DNA of 64,000 bases from JAKZRT01 sp965247915 (GTDB lineage Bacteria > Pseudomonadota > Alphaproteobacteria > Rhodobacterales > Rhodobacteraceae), in the NCBI GenBank assembly GCA_965247915.1, contig OZ252048.1:3596001-3660000 (forward strand), written 5' to 3'. The position numbers and the translations under genes are program-made. Position 1 is the first letter of the stretch; each line of letters opens with the position of its first letter. The notes below the pieces were generated by a model. It did not search any database. It was not told the DNA's origin and was given only the letters and a program-made list of their open reading frames with translations. Shown here in pieces: positions 43,967-52,003 of the stretch.

Positions 43967-44582
43967 AGAAAAAACAGGCGCCCTCCGCCGCGGACGCCCG
44001 TTGTCGTTTCATCGCGACGATGCGCTCGATCAGGCCGTCCTGGTGTTCTGGGACAAAGGCTATGACGGGGCTTCCATCAACGATCTTACAAAGGCGATGG
44101 GTATCAATCCGCCAAGCCTTTATTCGGCGTTTGGCAGCAAGCGCGGGTTGTTCATGGCAGCGATCGACCGCTACGCCGGGACCTATGGCCGCCGACCGTT
44201 TGACGCGTTTTGCTTTGAGCCGGATATCAGAAACGCCGTGGCAAGCTTGTTTGACAAGAGTATCCGCTGCGCCACTGAAGACGGAAAACCCCGCGGTTGC
44301 CTGATCGCCAGCGTCGCCTCGGTTGAGGCCCACAATGATGCTAAGCTGCGCGACAAGCTTGCCGCGATGTTCGCGGGCACCGACGCGGCAATCGCCGACC
44401 GGTTCCGCAGTGCTTGGGAAGACGGTCAACGCGCTTGTGTCGGCGACCCGGCGGCGTTGGCCGCGATGGTCGCCTCGGTGACCCACAGCATCGCCACCCG
44501 CGCCCGCAGTGGCGCCAGCCGCAAAGAGCTTTCCGAATTGGCCGGCAACTTCATCAAGATATTCTTCCCGCAACCGGCGTAG
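43956..44582 (+). CDS. TetR-family transcriptional regulator
   Basis: A 208-residue regulator. The N-terminal helix-turn-helix reads AVLVFWDKGYDGASINDLTK and then GINPPSLYSAFGSKRGLF, the classical TetR DNA-binding pattern. The C-terminal ligand domain contains CATEDGKPRGCLIASVASVE, a pattern shared with regulators of the AcrR/YxaF type that sense electrophiles through a conserved Cys. The start is GTG at 43956, inside a predicted operator. It is divergent from the exported MBL-fold gene. Confidence 0.9.
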   Translation: MSDTEKTGALRRGRPLSFHRDDALDQAVLVFWDKGYDGASINDLTKAMGINPPSLYSAFGSKRGLFMAAIDRYAGTYGRRPFDAFCFEPDIRNAVASLFDKSIRCATEDGKPRGCLIASVASVEAHNDAKLRDKLAAMFAGTDAAIADRFRSAWEDGQRACVGDPAALAAMVASVTHSIATRARSGASRKELSELAGNFIKIFFPQPA

Positions 44583-44625
44583 GACGCGGGATGGCGCGGG
44601 TTCGAGCAGTCGCCGGCCAACACCC

Positions 44626-44651
44626 AAAAAAAGCCCCGCCAGAAGGCGGGC
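44626..44651 (-). terminator. Rho-independent terminator after ccrM
   Basis: On the minus strand, the stem GCCCGCC/GGCGGGGC with a short TTCT loop is followed by seven T. It lies 46 bases downstream of the ccrM stop. Confidence 0.85.
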
Positions 44652-44696
44652 AAGTTACAGTGCCGCGGCAAGCCGCAGGCACCGGCGGTATTCGGC

Positions 44697-45803
44697 TCAA
44701 CTGGGGCGGGTGGCCATTTCGGCGCGGATTTGTTGGCGCAGCAGGTCGATCGGCACGGGCTTGCCGTCGTGGCGGAAGCTCCAGTAGGTCCAGCCGTTGC
44801 AGCTGGGCGCGCCTTCCAAAGCTGCTCCGACCTGGTGGATTGATCCTTTGGCCTCGCCCGAGATCAGCGTGCCGTCGGCGCGGACTTTCGCTGTTTGACC
44901 ACGCGGGCTTTCCAGCACTTCGCCGGGGCGCAGCATCCCGCGTTCGACAAGCTGGCCGAAGGGCACGCGCGGCTCGGCGCGCTTTGAGGCGCTGACGGTC
45001 AGGGCCTCGCGGTCGTAGCGGCGGACGCGCGCCAGGCGGCGGGCGGCGACCTTGCGGTACGCCGCTTCGCGTTCGATGCCGATCCAGTCGCGGCCCAGCA
45101 TCTTGGCGACGGCCCCGGTGGTGCCGGTGCCGAAGAACGGGTCGAGCACCACGTCGCCGAGGTTGGTGGTGCCGAGGATCACCCGGTGCAGCAGGCTTTC
45201 GGGCTTTTGGGTCGGATGCGCCTTGTCGCCCGCGTCGTCTTTCAGGCGCTCGTGGCCGGTGCAGAGCGGCAGCAGCCAGTCCGAGCGCATCTGGATGCCT
45301 TCGTTCAGCGCTTTGAGCGCCTCGTAGTTGAAGGTGTATTTCGCGCCTTCGGATTTCGAGGCCCAGATCAGCGTCTCGTGCGCATTGGTCAGGCGTTTGC
45401 CGCGAAAGTTGGGCATCGGGTTCGATTTGCGCCAGATCACGTCGTTCAGCACCCAGAACCCGGCGTCCTGGAGCGCCGCGCCGACCCGGAAAATGTTGTG
45501 ATACGACCCGATCACCCAGATCGCGCCATTCGGTTTCAGGAGACGCCGGGCGGCGGTCAGCCATTGGCGCGTGAAGGCGTCGTAGGCGGCGAAGCCTGAG
45601 AACTGGTCCCAGTCGTCATCGACCGCATCAACGCGGGAATTGTCGGGGCGGTGCAGGTCGCCCTTGAGCTGAAGATTATAGGGCGGGTCGGCGAAGATCA
45701 GATCGATGCTGGCTTGCGGCAGCGCGTTCATTGCCGCGACACAATCGCCGGCAAGTATCTGGTTGAGCGGCAGCGGGCCGCCCTTGGGGGTCGTCTTGGT
45801 CAT
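44697..45803 (-). CDS. ccrM: Cell-cycle adenine DNA methyltransferase CcrM (GANTC)
   Basis: A 368-residue beta-class N6-adenine methyltransferase. The catalytic motif IV DPPYNL is at residues 39-44, the SAM-binding motif I is DPFFGTGTTGAVA, and the C-terminal extension (after about 260) contains GSIHQVGA and SCNGWTYW, the DNA-recognition tail specific to CcrM. It methylates GANTC and sets the replication-linked methylation state in alphaproteobacteria. The ATG at 45803 has a GAGG box; an ATG at 45854 lacks one. It lies 112 bases after rnhB, as in many Rhodobacterales. Confidence 0.95.
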   Translation of the reverse strand: MTKTTPKGGPLPLNQILAGDCVAAMNALPQASIDLIFADPPYNLQLKGDLHRPDNSRVDAVDDDWDQFSGFAAYDAFTRQWLTAARRLLKPNGAIWVIGSYHNIFRVGAALQDAGFWVLNDVIWRKSNPMPNFRGKRLTNAHETLIWASKSEGAKYTFNYEALKALNEGIQMRSDWLLPLCTGHERLKDDAGDKAHPTQKPESLLHRVILGTTNLGDVVLDPFFGTGTTGAVAKMLGRDWIGIEREAAYRKVAARRLARVRRYDREALTVSASKRAEPRVPFGQLVERGMLRPGEVLESPRGQTAKVRADGTLISGEAKGSIHQVGAALEGAPSCNGWTYWSFRHDGKPVPIDLLRQQIRAEMATRPS

Positions 45804-45865
45804 GTCGGCCTCGGTCAGCGGGGTTTGCCCCGCGAATTGGTTGGCCGGGATCATGTTACATACGC

Positions 45866-45893
45866 GAATCGCCGTCAAATTCTTTTTTGAATC
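45866..45893 (-). promoter_or_regulatory. Two GANTC sites in the ccrM leader
   Basis: GAATC occurs at 45866-45870 and 45889-45893 (GATTC on the minus strand), 23 bases apart, both in the 112-base gap before ccrM. In Caulobacter the ccrM promoter region also has a GANTC pair that mediates methylation-dependent shut-off, so the same is plausible here. Confidence 0.55.
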
Positions 45894-45915
45894 AGGGGGT
45901 TAAGAAATTCGTTGC

Positions 45916-46524
45916 CTACAAGATGTTGTGGACGGGTTTGAACGAACGCCGATGATGTGGGGTTGCACCGTGCTTTTTCAGCGCCACGCGGTGCGCCAGG
46001 GTCGCGTAACCGGCGTTGGTTTCCCAGCCGTAGCCGGGAAAGTGTTGCGCCAAATCCACCATTATTGCGTCGCGCGCCACCTTGGCGACGATCGAGGCGG
46101 CCGCAATCGACAGCGCCCGCGCGTCGCCCCTGACGACGCAGGTGGCGGGCATGGCCAACCCGACCGGCACCCGGTTGCCGTCGATCAGCGCGTGGTCGGG
46201 ACATCGGTCCAGCCCGGTCAGGGCGCGCGACATCGCCAGATGCGCGGCTTGGAGGATGTTGAGCCGGTCGATCTCGGCCACGCTTGCATGGGCCAGCGAC
46301 ACCTCGGCCACCGCCCGGATCCGCGCCGCCAGGTCGCGGCGGCGCGACCCACTCAGCCTTTTGCTGTCGTTGATGCCGCGCGGGATGCGGCCTGGGTCAA
46401 GCACCACGGCGGCGGCGGTGACCGGTCCGGCCAGCGGGCCGCGGCCGACCTCGTCAACGCCTGCGACGCGCGCAAAGCCGCGTGCGATCAGGTCGCGTTC
46501 CAGTTGGAAATCAGGGGTCCGCAT
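45916..46524 (-). CDS. rnhB: Ribonuclease HII
   Basis: A 202-residue enzyme that removes ribonucleotides from DNA. The signature GVDEVGRGPLAGPV (first two acidic ligands) is near residue 20; INDSKRLSG follows, then ALIDGNRVPVG and SIVAKVARDAIM, and the C-terminal GYATLAHRVAL with HHRRSFKPV. All four acidic catalytic positions appear conserved. The ATG at 46524 (MRTPDFQLERDL) is preferred over an upstream extension to 46554. The ccrM gene follows on the same strand. Confidence 0.95.
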   Translation of the reverse strand: MRTPDFQLERDLIARGFARVAGVDEVGRGPLAGPVTAAAVVLDPGRIPRGINDSKRLSGSRRRDLAARIRAVAEVSLAHASVAEIDRLNILQAAHLAMSRALTGLDRCPDHALIDGNRVPVGLAMPATCVVRGDARALSIAAASIVAKVARDAIMVDLAQHFPGYGWETNAGYATLAHRVALKKHGATPHHRRSFKPVHNIL

Positions 46525-46556
46525 GGGCGCAGCAATACCGGCGCGGCGCAACAAAG

Positions 46557-46591
46557 AAAACCGGGCGGCGCCTCATCCAAGCGCCGCCCGG
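46557..46591 (-). terminator. Terminator after the secreted Arg/Tyr-rich protein gene
   Basis: A perfect 10-bp stem CCGGGCGGCG/CGCCGCCCGG (46561-46591) is followed on the minus strand by TTTTCTTTG. A second strong stem, GGCGCCGGG/CCCGGCGCC, sits at 46596-46620. Both lie between 46649 and rnhB. Confidence 0.75.
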
Positions 46592-46648
46592 CCCTGGCGC
46601 CGGGTTTGGGGCCCGGCGCCCTGCTCGTGCCTCGGGGTCCTCGCAGAG

Positions 46649-47176
46649 TCAGTTGCCCCAGACGATGTGGGTGCCGCTGCGGTAATCGCGGTAATTGCGG
46701 TCGCCCGCGTAGCTGCGGTCGCGCGGCTGGACGATGTAGAACCCGGCCCGGCGCAGGCAACGCGGGCTGAGCGCCCATGTGCGGCCCTGGCGGGTCAGCA
46801 CGGTGCGGCGGCAATCTTTGGGAAGTTTCGCCAGACGCTCGGTGTTGCGGTCGATGCAGCGGGCGCTGAACAGCCGGCGTTCGCCGCGCGGGGTGCGGAA
46901 TATGCGCAGGCATCGGGCGGGCAGCGCAAAGCTTTTCCGGTAACGCCTTTGATCGTGATAGCGCCGGCTACCATAGTATTGGTCCTGGGTCTGCGTGGTG
47001 CTGGCCTGGGCGCTGGAATCATTGTCGATGGCCGAGGCGATGGCGGCAAGCGCGGCAATGCCGATCAGAAATTTGGCGAGGTCGCTGGTTTCGGCCCGCG
47101 CCTGGGCGGCGCTGACGCCGGTGATGACAAGGGCGGCGATTAGAACGGGGCCTATCAGGGTGCGGAGCGGTTTCAT
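46649..47176 (-). CDS. Exported Arg/Tyr-rich protein of unknown function
   Basis: A 175-residue protein with a signal peptide or N-terminal anchor (MKPLRTLIGPVLIAALVITG), a second hydrophobic stretch (about residues 33-50, FLIGIAALAAIASAI), then a basic, Tyr/Arg-rich domain containing four regularly placed Cys (PARCLRIFRT, SARCIDRNT, KDCRRTVL, SPRCLRRAG) and ending SGTHIVWGN. The Cys pairs could form disulfides in the periplasm. I recognise no family with certainty; similar small proteins occur in Rhodobacterales. Confidence 0.7.
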   Translation of the reverse strand: MKPLRTLIGPVLIAALVITGVSAAQARAETSDLAKFLIGIAALAAIASAIDNDSSAQASTTQTQDQYYGSRRYHDQRRYRKSFALPARCLRIFRTPRGERRLFSARCIDRNTERLAKLPKDCRRTVLTRQGRTWALSPRCLRRAGFYIVQPRDRSYAGDRNYRDYRSGTHIVWGN

Positions 47177-47350
47177 GGGCGGTTTCCTCTGGCTGCTATC
47201 TGCACGATCGCCATCTGTTGGTGTTCGGATGCAGACATTGACCCCGGACCGGGGAAGTCTCGCAATAACGGCGGGCGGTTATGGGATAACCAGGGGCAAG
47301 TGGGCGTTTGGATATTGTATAACCCCGCGCATCGTCCCAGTGTCGGGGCC

Positions 47351-47647
47351 ATGAGCAGTACCCGGATCATATCGCTGTCAGCCGTTGCGCTGATCTTCGG
47401 ACTTCAGGCCGCGAATGCCGCCTGTTACGCCGATTACAAGGCCAAACGTGACAATCCCCTGCGCCTGCATTATGGGGTGATCGAGCTTTCTGACGACGCC
47501 TGTGGCGGGAAAAAGGCAGCGGCAAAACAGATTGCCGCCCGGATCGGCCAGGATGGTTGGAAGCTTTTGAACGTCATGGGCCTTTTCGGCAACGAGGGGC
47601 TGGAGGAACGCAAAGAAAGTGCCGGCCCCTTCTATCTCAGGTACTGA
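47351..47647 (+). CDS. Small exported hypothetical protein
   Basis: A 98-residue protein beginning MSSTRIISLSAVALIFGLQA with a signal peptide (cleavage after ANA), then a short mature domain, CYADYKAKRDNPLRLHYGV followed by DDACGGKKAAAKQIAARIG and WKLLNVMGLF. Two Cys could pair. The family is not recognised with confidence, though the size and pattern are common in Rhodobacterales. It ends 7 bases before the membrane-tethered winged-helix gene and probably shares its transcript. Confidence 0.72.
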   Translation: MSSTRIISLSAVALIFGLQAANAACYADYKAKRDNPLRLHYGVIELSDDACGGKKAAAKQIAARIGQDGWKLLNVMGLFGNEGLEERKESAGPFYLRY

Positions 47648-47654
47648 TCGCCCA

Positions 47655-48323
47655 ATGTCTGGCAACCGCGTGGTTGCCATCGGAATTGCCGCGATTGTCC
47701 TGATCCTGATCCTGAGCGCGGCGGTTCTGTTTTACACCCTGCCTGATGCGAATGCGTTCAACGCGCGGGTCGAACGGATATTCATCGAAAACGAAGGCCT
47801 GACATCGGGCGTCGAGATCAAGCTGTTGGAGATACTCGCGCAGTCCGGGACCGCGTTTGCCGACACGCTGACCTCGTACCGCACCGTCATCTTCGTGTTG
47901 CTGGTCTTTGCCACGGCGCTGCTGATCGCGGCGTTGGTGTTTCTGGTGACGATCATCGCGATGAACCGGCGCATGGGCGAGATCGAGAGGACCGGCATTC
48001 AGGTTTCTTCGCTGATTATCAGCCGCGAAGAGAACGTGGTTTACCTGAACAACATGGAGTTCAAGCTGACCGAAGCCGCCATTGAGACCCTCAGCGTGCT
48101 GGCCGAGGCGCGGATGGACGGAGACGTGATGTCCGGCGTCGAGATCGAAGCGGTTATCACCGGCAAGAACGCCGCCGATTGCGACGAGGCGGCGGGGGCG
48201 ACCCGGATCAAGCGGCTGCGCGATGCACTGGGCAACCAAATGGTCAGCGAGTTGCTGGTGAAAAACATCAGCCGCAAGGGATATATGCTGGCCATCGACA
48301 AATCCGTGATCCAGATGCTGTGA
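47655..48323 (+). CDS. Membrane-anchored winged-helix regulator candidate
   Basis: A 222-residue protein with two transmembrane segments (about residues 7-29 and 79-102) around a ~48-residue loop predicted to face the periplasm. The C-terminal part after about residue 125 looks like an OmpR-type winged helix: MEFKLTEAAIETLSVL, then GATRIKRLRDALGNQM and VKNISRKGYML, which mirror the helix and wing pattern of Trans_reg_C domains. A one-component membrane-bound transcription factor is the natural reading. No target is evident. It follows a small exported protein gene by 7 bases. Confidence 0.78.
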   Translation: MSGNRVVAIGIAAIVLILILSAAVLFYTLPDANAFNARVERIFIENEGLTSGVEIKLLEILAQSGTAFADTLTSYRTVIFVLLVFATALLIAALVFLVTIIAMNRRMGEIERTGIQVSSLIISREENVVYLNNMEFKLTEAAIETLSVLAEARMDGDVMSGVEIEAVITGKNAADCDEAAGATRIKRLRDALGNQMVSELLVKNISRKGYMLAIDKSVIQML

Positions 48324-48497
48324 GGCGACGCCTGGTCAAGCCGTTGATATTCAATGACAAAAGAGCTATCACCTGCTGGAACGCGCGGAACGTGCCGGTC
48401 GGGTGCGGATTGGCGCTACCGGGTGGCTCACGATCCTTTTTAGTGCAAGTGAAGGGCCAAGGCGCGACTGTCTGCCGAAATTAGCGGAGGCAGGTCT

Positions 48498-49865
48498 TTG
48501 AAAATTTCACGTCGGCATCTGGCCACAATGACCCTGGCCGGGTTGACATTTCCTACAGTGCTGGTGGCGCAGGACAACACACTTGCCAAGGCGCTGAGGG
48601 CGCAGATGTTCGGGGCCCACGACGCGCACCGGGCAGGGCTGAAGCTGATCGCGGAACGGAGCAACCCGGATATGGTGGCGGGGCTGATTCTGGCGCTGCG
48701 ATTTGCCGATGCGAGGCGGCCCGCGATTGCGCGCACGCTGGAAGAGATTACCGGCCAGCGCCTTGGCGCGGACTGGTTCGACTGGATGCTGTGGCAGGAA
48801 CGCAACCCCGAGGTCATCCCGCACCCCGCGTACACAAGTTTCAAGCGCGATGTCTTTTTGCAGATCGATCCTAACTTTGACCTCTTCCTGCGCCCCGAAC
48901 ATCTGGCCCGCGACAAAATGCGTATCCGGCTGGAGGAAATAACCTGGGGCGGCGTGCGCAAGGATGGCATTCCGTCGCTGGACAACCCGGAAATGATCGC
49001 CACAGCCGATGCTGGTTACCTGCGCGACGATGATCTTGTTTTCGGGGTTTCGATCAATGGCGACAGGCGCGCTTATTCGCTGCGGATCATGGGCTGGCAC
49101 GAGATGTTCAACGCGGTGATCGGTGGCGTCCCGGTAGCGCTGGCCTATTGCACGCTCTGCGGAGCGGGTATTTTGTTTGAAACGCAATTGCCGGGCCGCG
49201 CGGCACCGCTGGTCTTTGGGTCTTCGGGGTTTCTTTACCGGTCGAACAAGTTGATGTTTGATCGCCAGACGCATTCGCTGTGGAACCAGTTCACCGGCCG
49301 ACCGGTTGTGGGACCACTGGTGGGCAGCGGCATCGAGTTGCGCCAGCGGCCGGTTGTCATCACCACCTGGGGCGACTGGACGGCCAACCACCCGCAAACC
49401 CAGGTGCTGTCGCCGAACACCGGCCACGCCCGGGATTACGGGTCGGGCGTTGTCTATTCCGGGTATTTCTCGTCGCCCGATCTGATGTTTCCGGCCACGG
49501 TCGACCAAAGGCAGCACCGGCAAAAGGAATATGTCTTTGCGATCCGCCAGTTCGGTGCGGCGCGGGCCTGGCCGCTGGCGGCCTTCGAGGGGCGTCCGAT
49601 CATCAACGACGCCATCGCCGAGACCGCGCTGGTGCTGATCGCCAGCCCCGGGCGGCGCAGCGTGCGGGCCTACGAGCGCGGAACGCTGACCTTTACCGCA
49701 AACGCGACAGGGCTGATTGGCAACGACGGGTCTGAATGGATTGTCACCGAGGATGCGCTGGTCGGCGGCGATGGAATGCGGCTGCCACGGGTCGCGGGCC
49801 ACATCGCCTATTGGTTCGCCTGGGACAATTATCTGAGCGATGTCGGATCGGTCTATGGCGGCTGA
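48498..49865 (+). CDS. DUF3179 protein with Tat-type signal
   Basis: A 455-residue exported protein. The N-terminus MKISRRHLATMTLAGLTFP has a twin-arginine motif (SRRHL). The mature part contains AYCTLCGAGILFET and FGSSGFLYRSNKLMFDRQTH, the hallmarks of the DUF3179 family, plus GYFSSPDLMFPA further on. The CxxC in CTLCG may bind a metal or form a disulfide. Function is unknown. An AGCGGAGGCAGG stretch lies upstream of the ATG. The 174-base gap before it has no gene. Confidence 0.88.
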   Translation: MKISRRHLATMTLAGLTFPTVLVAQDNTLAKALRAQMFGAHDAHRAGLKLIAERSNPDMVAGLILALRFADARRPAIARTLEEITGQRLGADWFDWMLWQERNPEVIPHPAYTSFKRDVFLQIDPNFDLFLRPEHLARDKMRIRLEEITWGGVRKDGIPSLDNPEMIATADAGYLRDDDLVFGVSINGDRRAYSLRIMGWHEMFNAVIGGVPVALAYCTLCGAGILFETQLPGRAAPLVFGSSGFLYRSNKLMFDRQTHSLWNQFTGRPVVGPLVGSGIELRQRPVVITTWGDWTANHPQTQVLSPNTGHARDYGSGVVYSGYFSSPDLMFPATVDQRQHRQKEYVFAIRQFGAARAWPLAAFEGRPIINDAIAETALVLIASPGRRSVRAYERGTLTFTANATGLIGNDGSEWIVTEDALVGGDGMRLPRVAGHIAYWFAWDNYLSDVGSVYGG

Positions 49866-49992
49866 GGCCCGGGCGCCACCGGCAGGGCTTGCCGGGGCTG
49901 GATTTTGCGCGCGCCGAAGAAATTTCCCAAAATTTCCTGCGCCCGCAAAATATTTGTGAAGATTTTTCTGCGCCGGTCTAAGACGGGTCCAC

Positions 49993-50069
49993 GGCCCCGT
50001 AGCTCAGCCGGATAGAGCGACCGCCTCCTAAGCGGTAGGTCACAGGTTCGAATCCTGTCGGGGTCGCCA
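49993..50069 (+). tRNA. tRNA-Arg (anticodon CCT)
   Basis: A complete 77-nt cloverleaf with encoded CCA. The acceptor stem GGCCCCG pairs with CGGGGTC (one G-T pair), the D arm starts GCTC, the anticodon stem ACCGC/GCGGT encloses the loop CTCCTAA with anticodon CCT (reads AGG), and the T arm is ACAGG-TTCGAAT-CCTGT. It reads rare Arg codons in this GC-rich genome. Confidence 0.96.
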
Positions 50070-50074
50070 GACCG

Positions 50075-50389
50075 TCAGCCCTTGCGCGCGGCTTTTTCGT
50101 CAATTCCCGAGGTGCCTTCGCGGCGCTCAAGCTCGGCCATGACATCGTCGAGGCTGACCCCGCGCGCGGTCAGCATGACCAGAAGGTGATAGAGCACGTC
50201 GGCCGCCTCGGCGGTCAACCGGTCCTTGTCGCCGCGCACCGCTTCGATCACCGCCTCTACCGCCTCTTCGCCGAACTTTTCGGCGGCTTTTTCGGGACCG
50301 TGCGACAAAAGTTTTGCGGTCCACGAGGTTTCGGGGTCTGCGCCTGCGCGGGCGGCGATGGTGGCGGCGAGGCGCTCCAGCGTGGTCAC
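50075..50389 (-). CDS. hisE: Phosphoribosyl-ATP pyrophosphatase
   Basis: A 104-residue enzyme for step 2 of histidine synthesis. It has the MazG-like fold with SWTAKLLSHGPEKAAEKFGEE in parts and EAVRGDKDRLTAEAADVLYHL, the acidic metal-binding helix. The start is GTG at 50389, overlapping the hisF stop by 4 bases. The hisA-hisF-hisE order on one strand is the usual alphaproteobacterial arrangement. Its 3' end faces the 3' end of the tRNA-Arg gene, with a 5-base gap. Confidence 0.95.
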   Translation of the reverse strand: MTTLERLAATIAARAGADPETSWTAKLLSHGPEKAAEKFGEEAVEAVIEAVRGDKDRLTAEAADVLYHLLVMLTARGVSLDDVMAELERREGTSGIDEKAARKG

Positions 50390-51144
50390 GACAATCGCAC
50401 CGGGATACCGGCGGCGGCCATATGCGCTTTCGCCTCGCCGATTGTAAATTCGCCGAAGTGGAAGATCGAGGCGGCCAGCACGGCGCTGGCCCCGCCCTTG
50501 GTCACGCCCTCGACCAGGTGGTCGAGAGTGCCGACGCCGCCCGAGGCGATCACCGGGACCTGGACGGCGTCGGATATGGCGCGGGTTAGCGCCAGGTTGA
50601 ACCCGGCGCGGGTGCCGTCGCGGTCCATCGAGGTCAGCAGAATTTCACCGGCGCCCTTGGCCGCAACCGTGCGGGCGAAGTCAACCGCGTCGATGCCGGT
50701 GGCGCGGCGGCCGCCGTGGGTGAATATCTCCCATTTTCCGGGGCTCACGGTTTTGGTGTCGATGGCCACGACGATGCATTGCGCGCCAAACCGTTCGGCG
50801 GCACGGGCGACCACATCCGGGTCGGCGACGGCGGCGGAGTTGAAGCTGACCTTGTCGGCCCCGGCCAACAGCAGCGCCCGCACGTCGTCAACGCTGCGCA
50901 CGCCGCCGCCGATCGTCGGCATGAAACAGGCCTCGGCAGTGCAGGTGGCCAGGTCGTACATGGTGGCGCGATTCTCGTGTGTGGCGTTGATGTCGAGAAA
51001 ACACAACTCGTCGGCGCCGGCGTCGTTATAGGCCACCGCCGCCGCAACCGGATCGCCCGCGTCGATCGGATCGACAAAATTGACGCCCTTGACGACGCGG
51101 CCGTCTTTGACGTCGAGACAGGGGATGATGCGGGTTTTCAGCAT
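50386..51144 (-). CDS. hisF: Imidazole glycerol phosphate synthase cyclase subunit
   Basis: A 252-residue TIM-barrel enzyme with catalytic Asp11 in IIPCLDVKDGRVVKG and the second catalytic Asp in VVAIDTKTV (about residue 130). Phosphate-binding ASGGVGTLDHLVEG lies near the C-terminus. With HisH (not in the window) it closes the imidazole ring in histidine synthesis. It sits 4 bases downstream of hisA and overlaps hisE. All features are normal. Confidence 0.97.
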   Translation of the reverse strand: MLKTRIIPCLDVKDGRVVKGVNFVDPIDAGDPVAAAVAYNDAGADELCFLDINATHENRATMYDLATCTAEACFMPTIGGGVRSVDDVRALLLAGADKVSFNSAAVADPDVVARAAERFGAQCIVVAIDTKTVSPGKWEIFTHGGRRATGIDAVDFARTVAAKGAGEILLTSMDRDGTRAGFNLALTRAISDAVQVPVIASGGVGTLDHLVEGVTKGGASAVLAASIFHFGEFTIGEAKAHMAAAGIPVRLS

Positions 51145-51148
51145 GTCT

Positions 51149-51871
51149 TCAGGCCTTCAGAAGCCTGACTGCAGACCTCAGGTCAAGTGCGCCGTCGTAG
51201 ATCGCGCGACCCGAGATGACCCCGTCGAGGTTGGTGCCGCAATCACGCAGCGCAATCAGATCATCCAGCGACGACACGCCGCCCGAGGCGATGACCGGGA
51301 TCGATATGGCATGGGCCAGAGCGGCGGTAGCCTCGACGTTCGGGCCATGCATCGCCCCGTCGCGGTTGATGTCGGTGTAGATGATCGCGGCGACGCCTGC
51401 GTCCTGATACGATCGGGCCAGATCGGTGGCGTTAACGTCGGTTTCCTCGGCCCAGCCGCGCGTGGCCACGCGGCCACCGCGTGCGTCGATCCCCACCGCG
51501 ATCCGGCCCGGAAAGGCGCGCGCGGCTTGGCGCACCAGATCGGGGTTTTCGACCGCTATCGTGCCTAGAATGACCCGGGCGATGCCGCGTGCGAGCCATC
51601 GTTCGATCGTGGCCATATCGCGGATGCCGCCGCCCAGTTGCGCCGGGATCGCGACGGTGCCCAATATCGCCTCGACTGCAGCACCATTGACCGGCGCGCC
51701 CGCAAAAGCCCCGTTCAGATCAACCAGATGCAGCCAGCTGCAACCAGCGTCCTGAAACGCCCGCGCCTGCGCCGCCGGGTCGTCGTTGAAAACCGTGGCC
51801 GCCGACATTTCGCCCCGCAGCAGGCGCACGCAGGCCCCGTCTTTCAGGTCAATCGCCGGGTAAAGGATCAT
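51149..51871 (-). CDS. hisA: Phosphoribosylformimino-5-aminoimidazole carboxamide ribotide isomerase
   Basis: A 240-residue TIM-barrel isomerase homologous to HisF. The catalytic Asp8 is in LYPAIDLKDG and the second Asp in YTDINRDGAM (about residue 130 of the barrel). The phosphate-binding segment ASGGVSSLDDLIAL is present. The ATG at 51871 is the family start; an open extension to 52120 is spurious. First gene here of the hisA-hisF-hisE run; hisH and hisB, if nearby, are not upstream, since the next gene is on the other strand. Confidence 0.96.
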   Translation of the reverse strand: MILYPAIDLKDGACVRLLRGEMSAATVFNDDPAAQARAFQDAGCSWLHLVDLNGAFAGAPVNGAAVEAILGTVAIPAQLGGGIRDMATIERWLARGIARVILGTIAVENPDLVRQAARAFPGRIAVGIDARGGRVATRGWAEETDVNATDLARSYQDAGVAAIIYTDINRDGAMHGPNVEATAALAHAISIPVIASGGVSSLDDLIALRDCGTNLDGVISGRAIYDGALDLRSAVRLLKA

Positions 51872-52003
51872 GTTGTTCCCTGAGGTCGGGCGGGTTCGCG
51901 GCTCTTTGGCACGAAGCCGCGCGCGATGCAAAGGACGCAAGGTAAAACTTGGCTCGCAGCAAAACATCTGCTTTGCAGAGGCCATACAACCCGCGAGGTC
52001 GAT

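Noticed and set aside
39196..44582. A defence island or integrated element around the IS1380-type insertion
   Set aside because: No integrase, restriction, toxin-antitoxin or attachment-site features are seen; only the IS, a pseudogene and ordinary genes.
48507..49802. A 431-codon minus-strand open frame opposite the DUF3179 gene
   Set aside because: Antisense shadow; the plus strand has a Tat signal and DUF3179 motifs.
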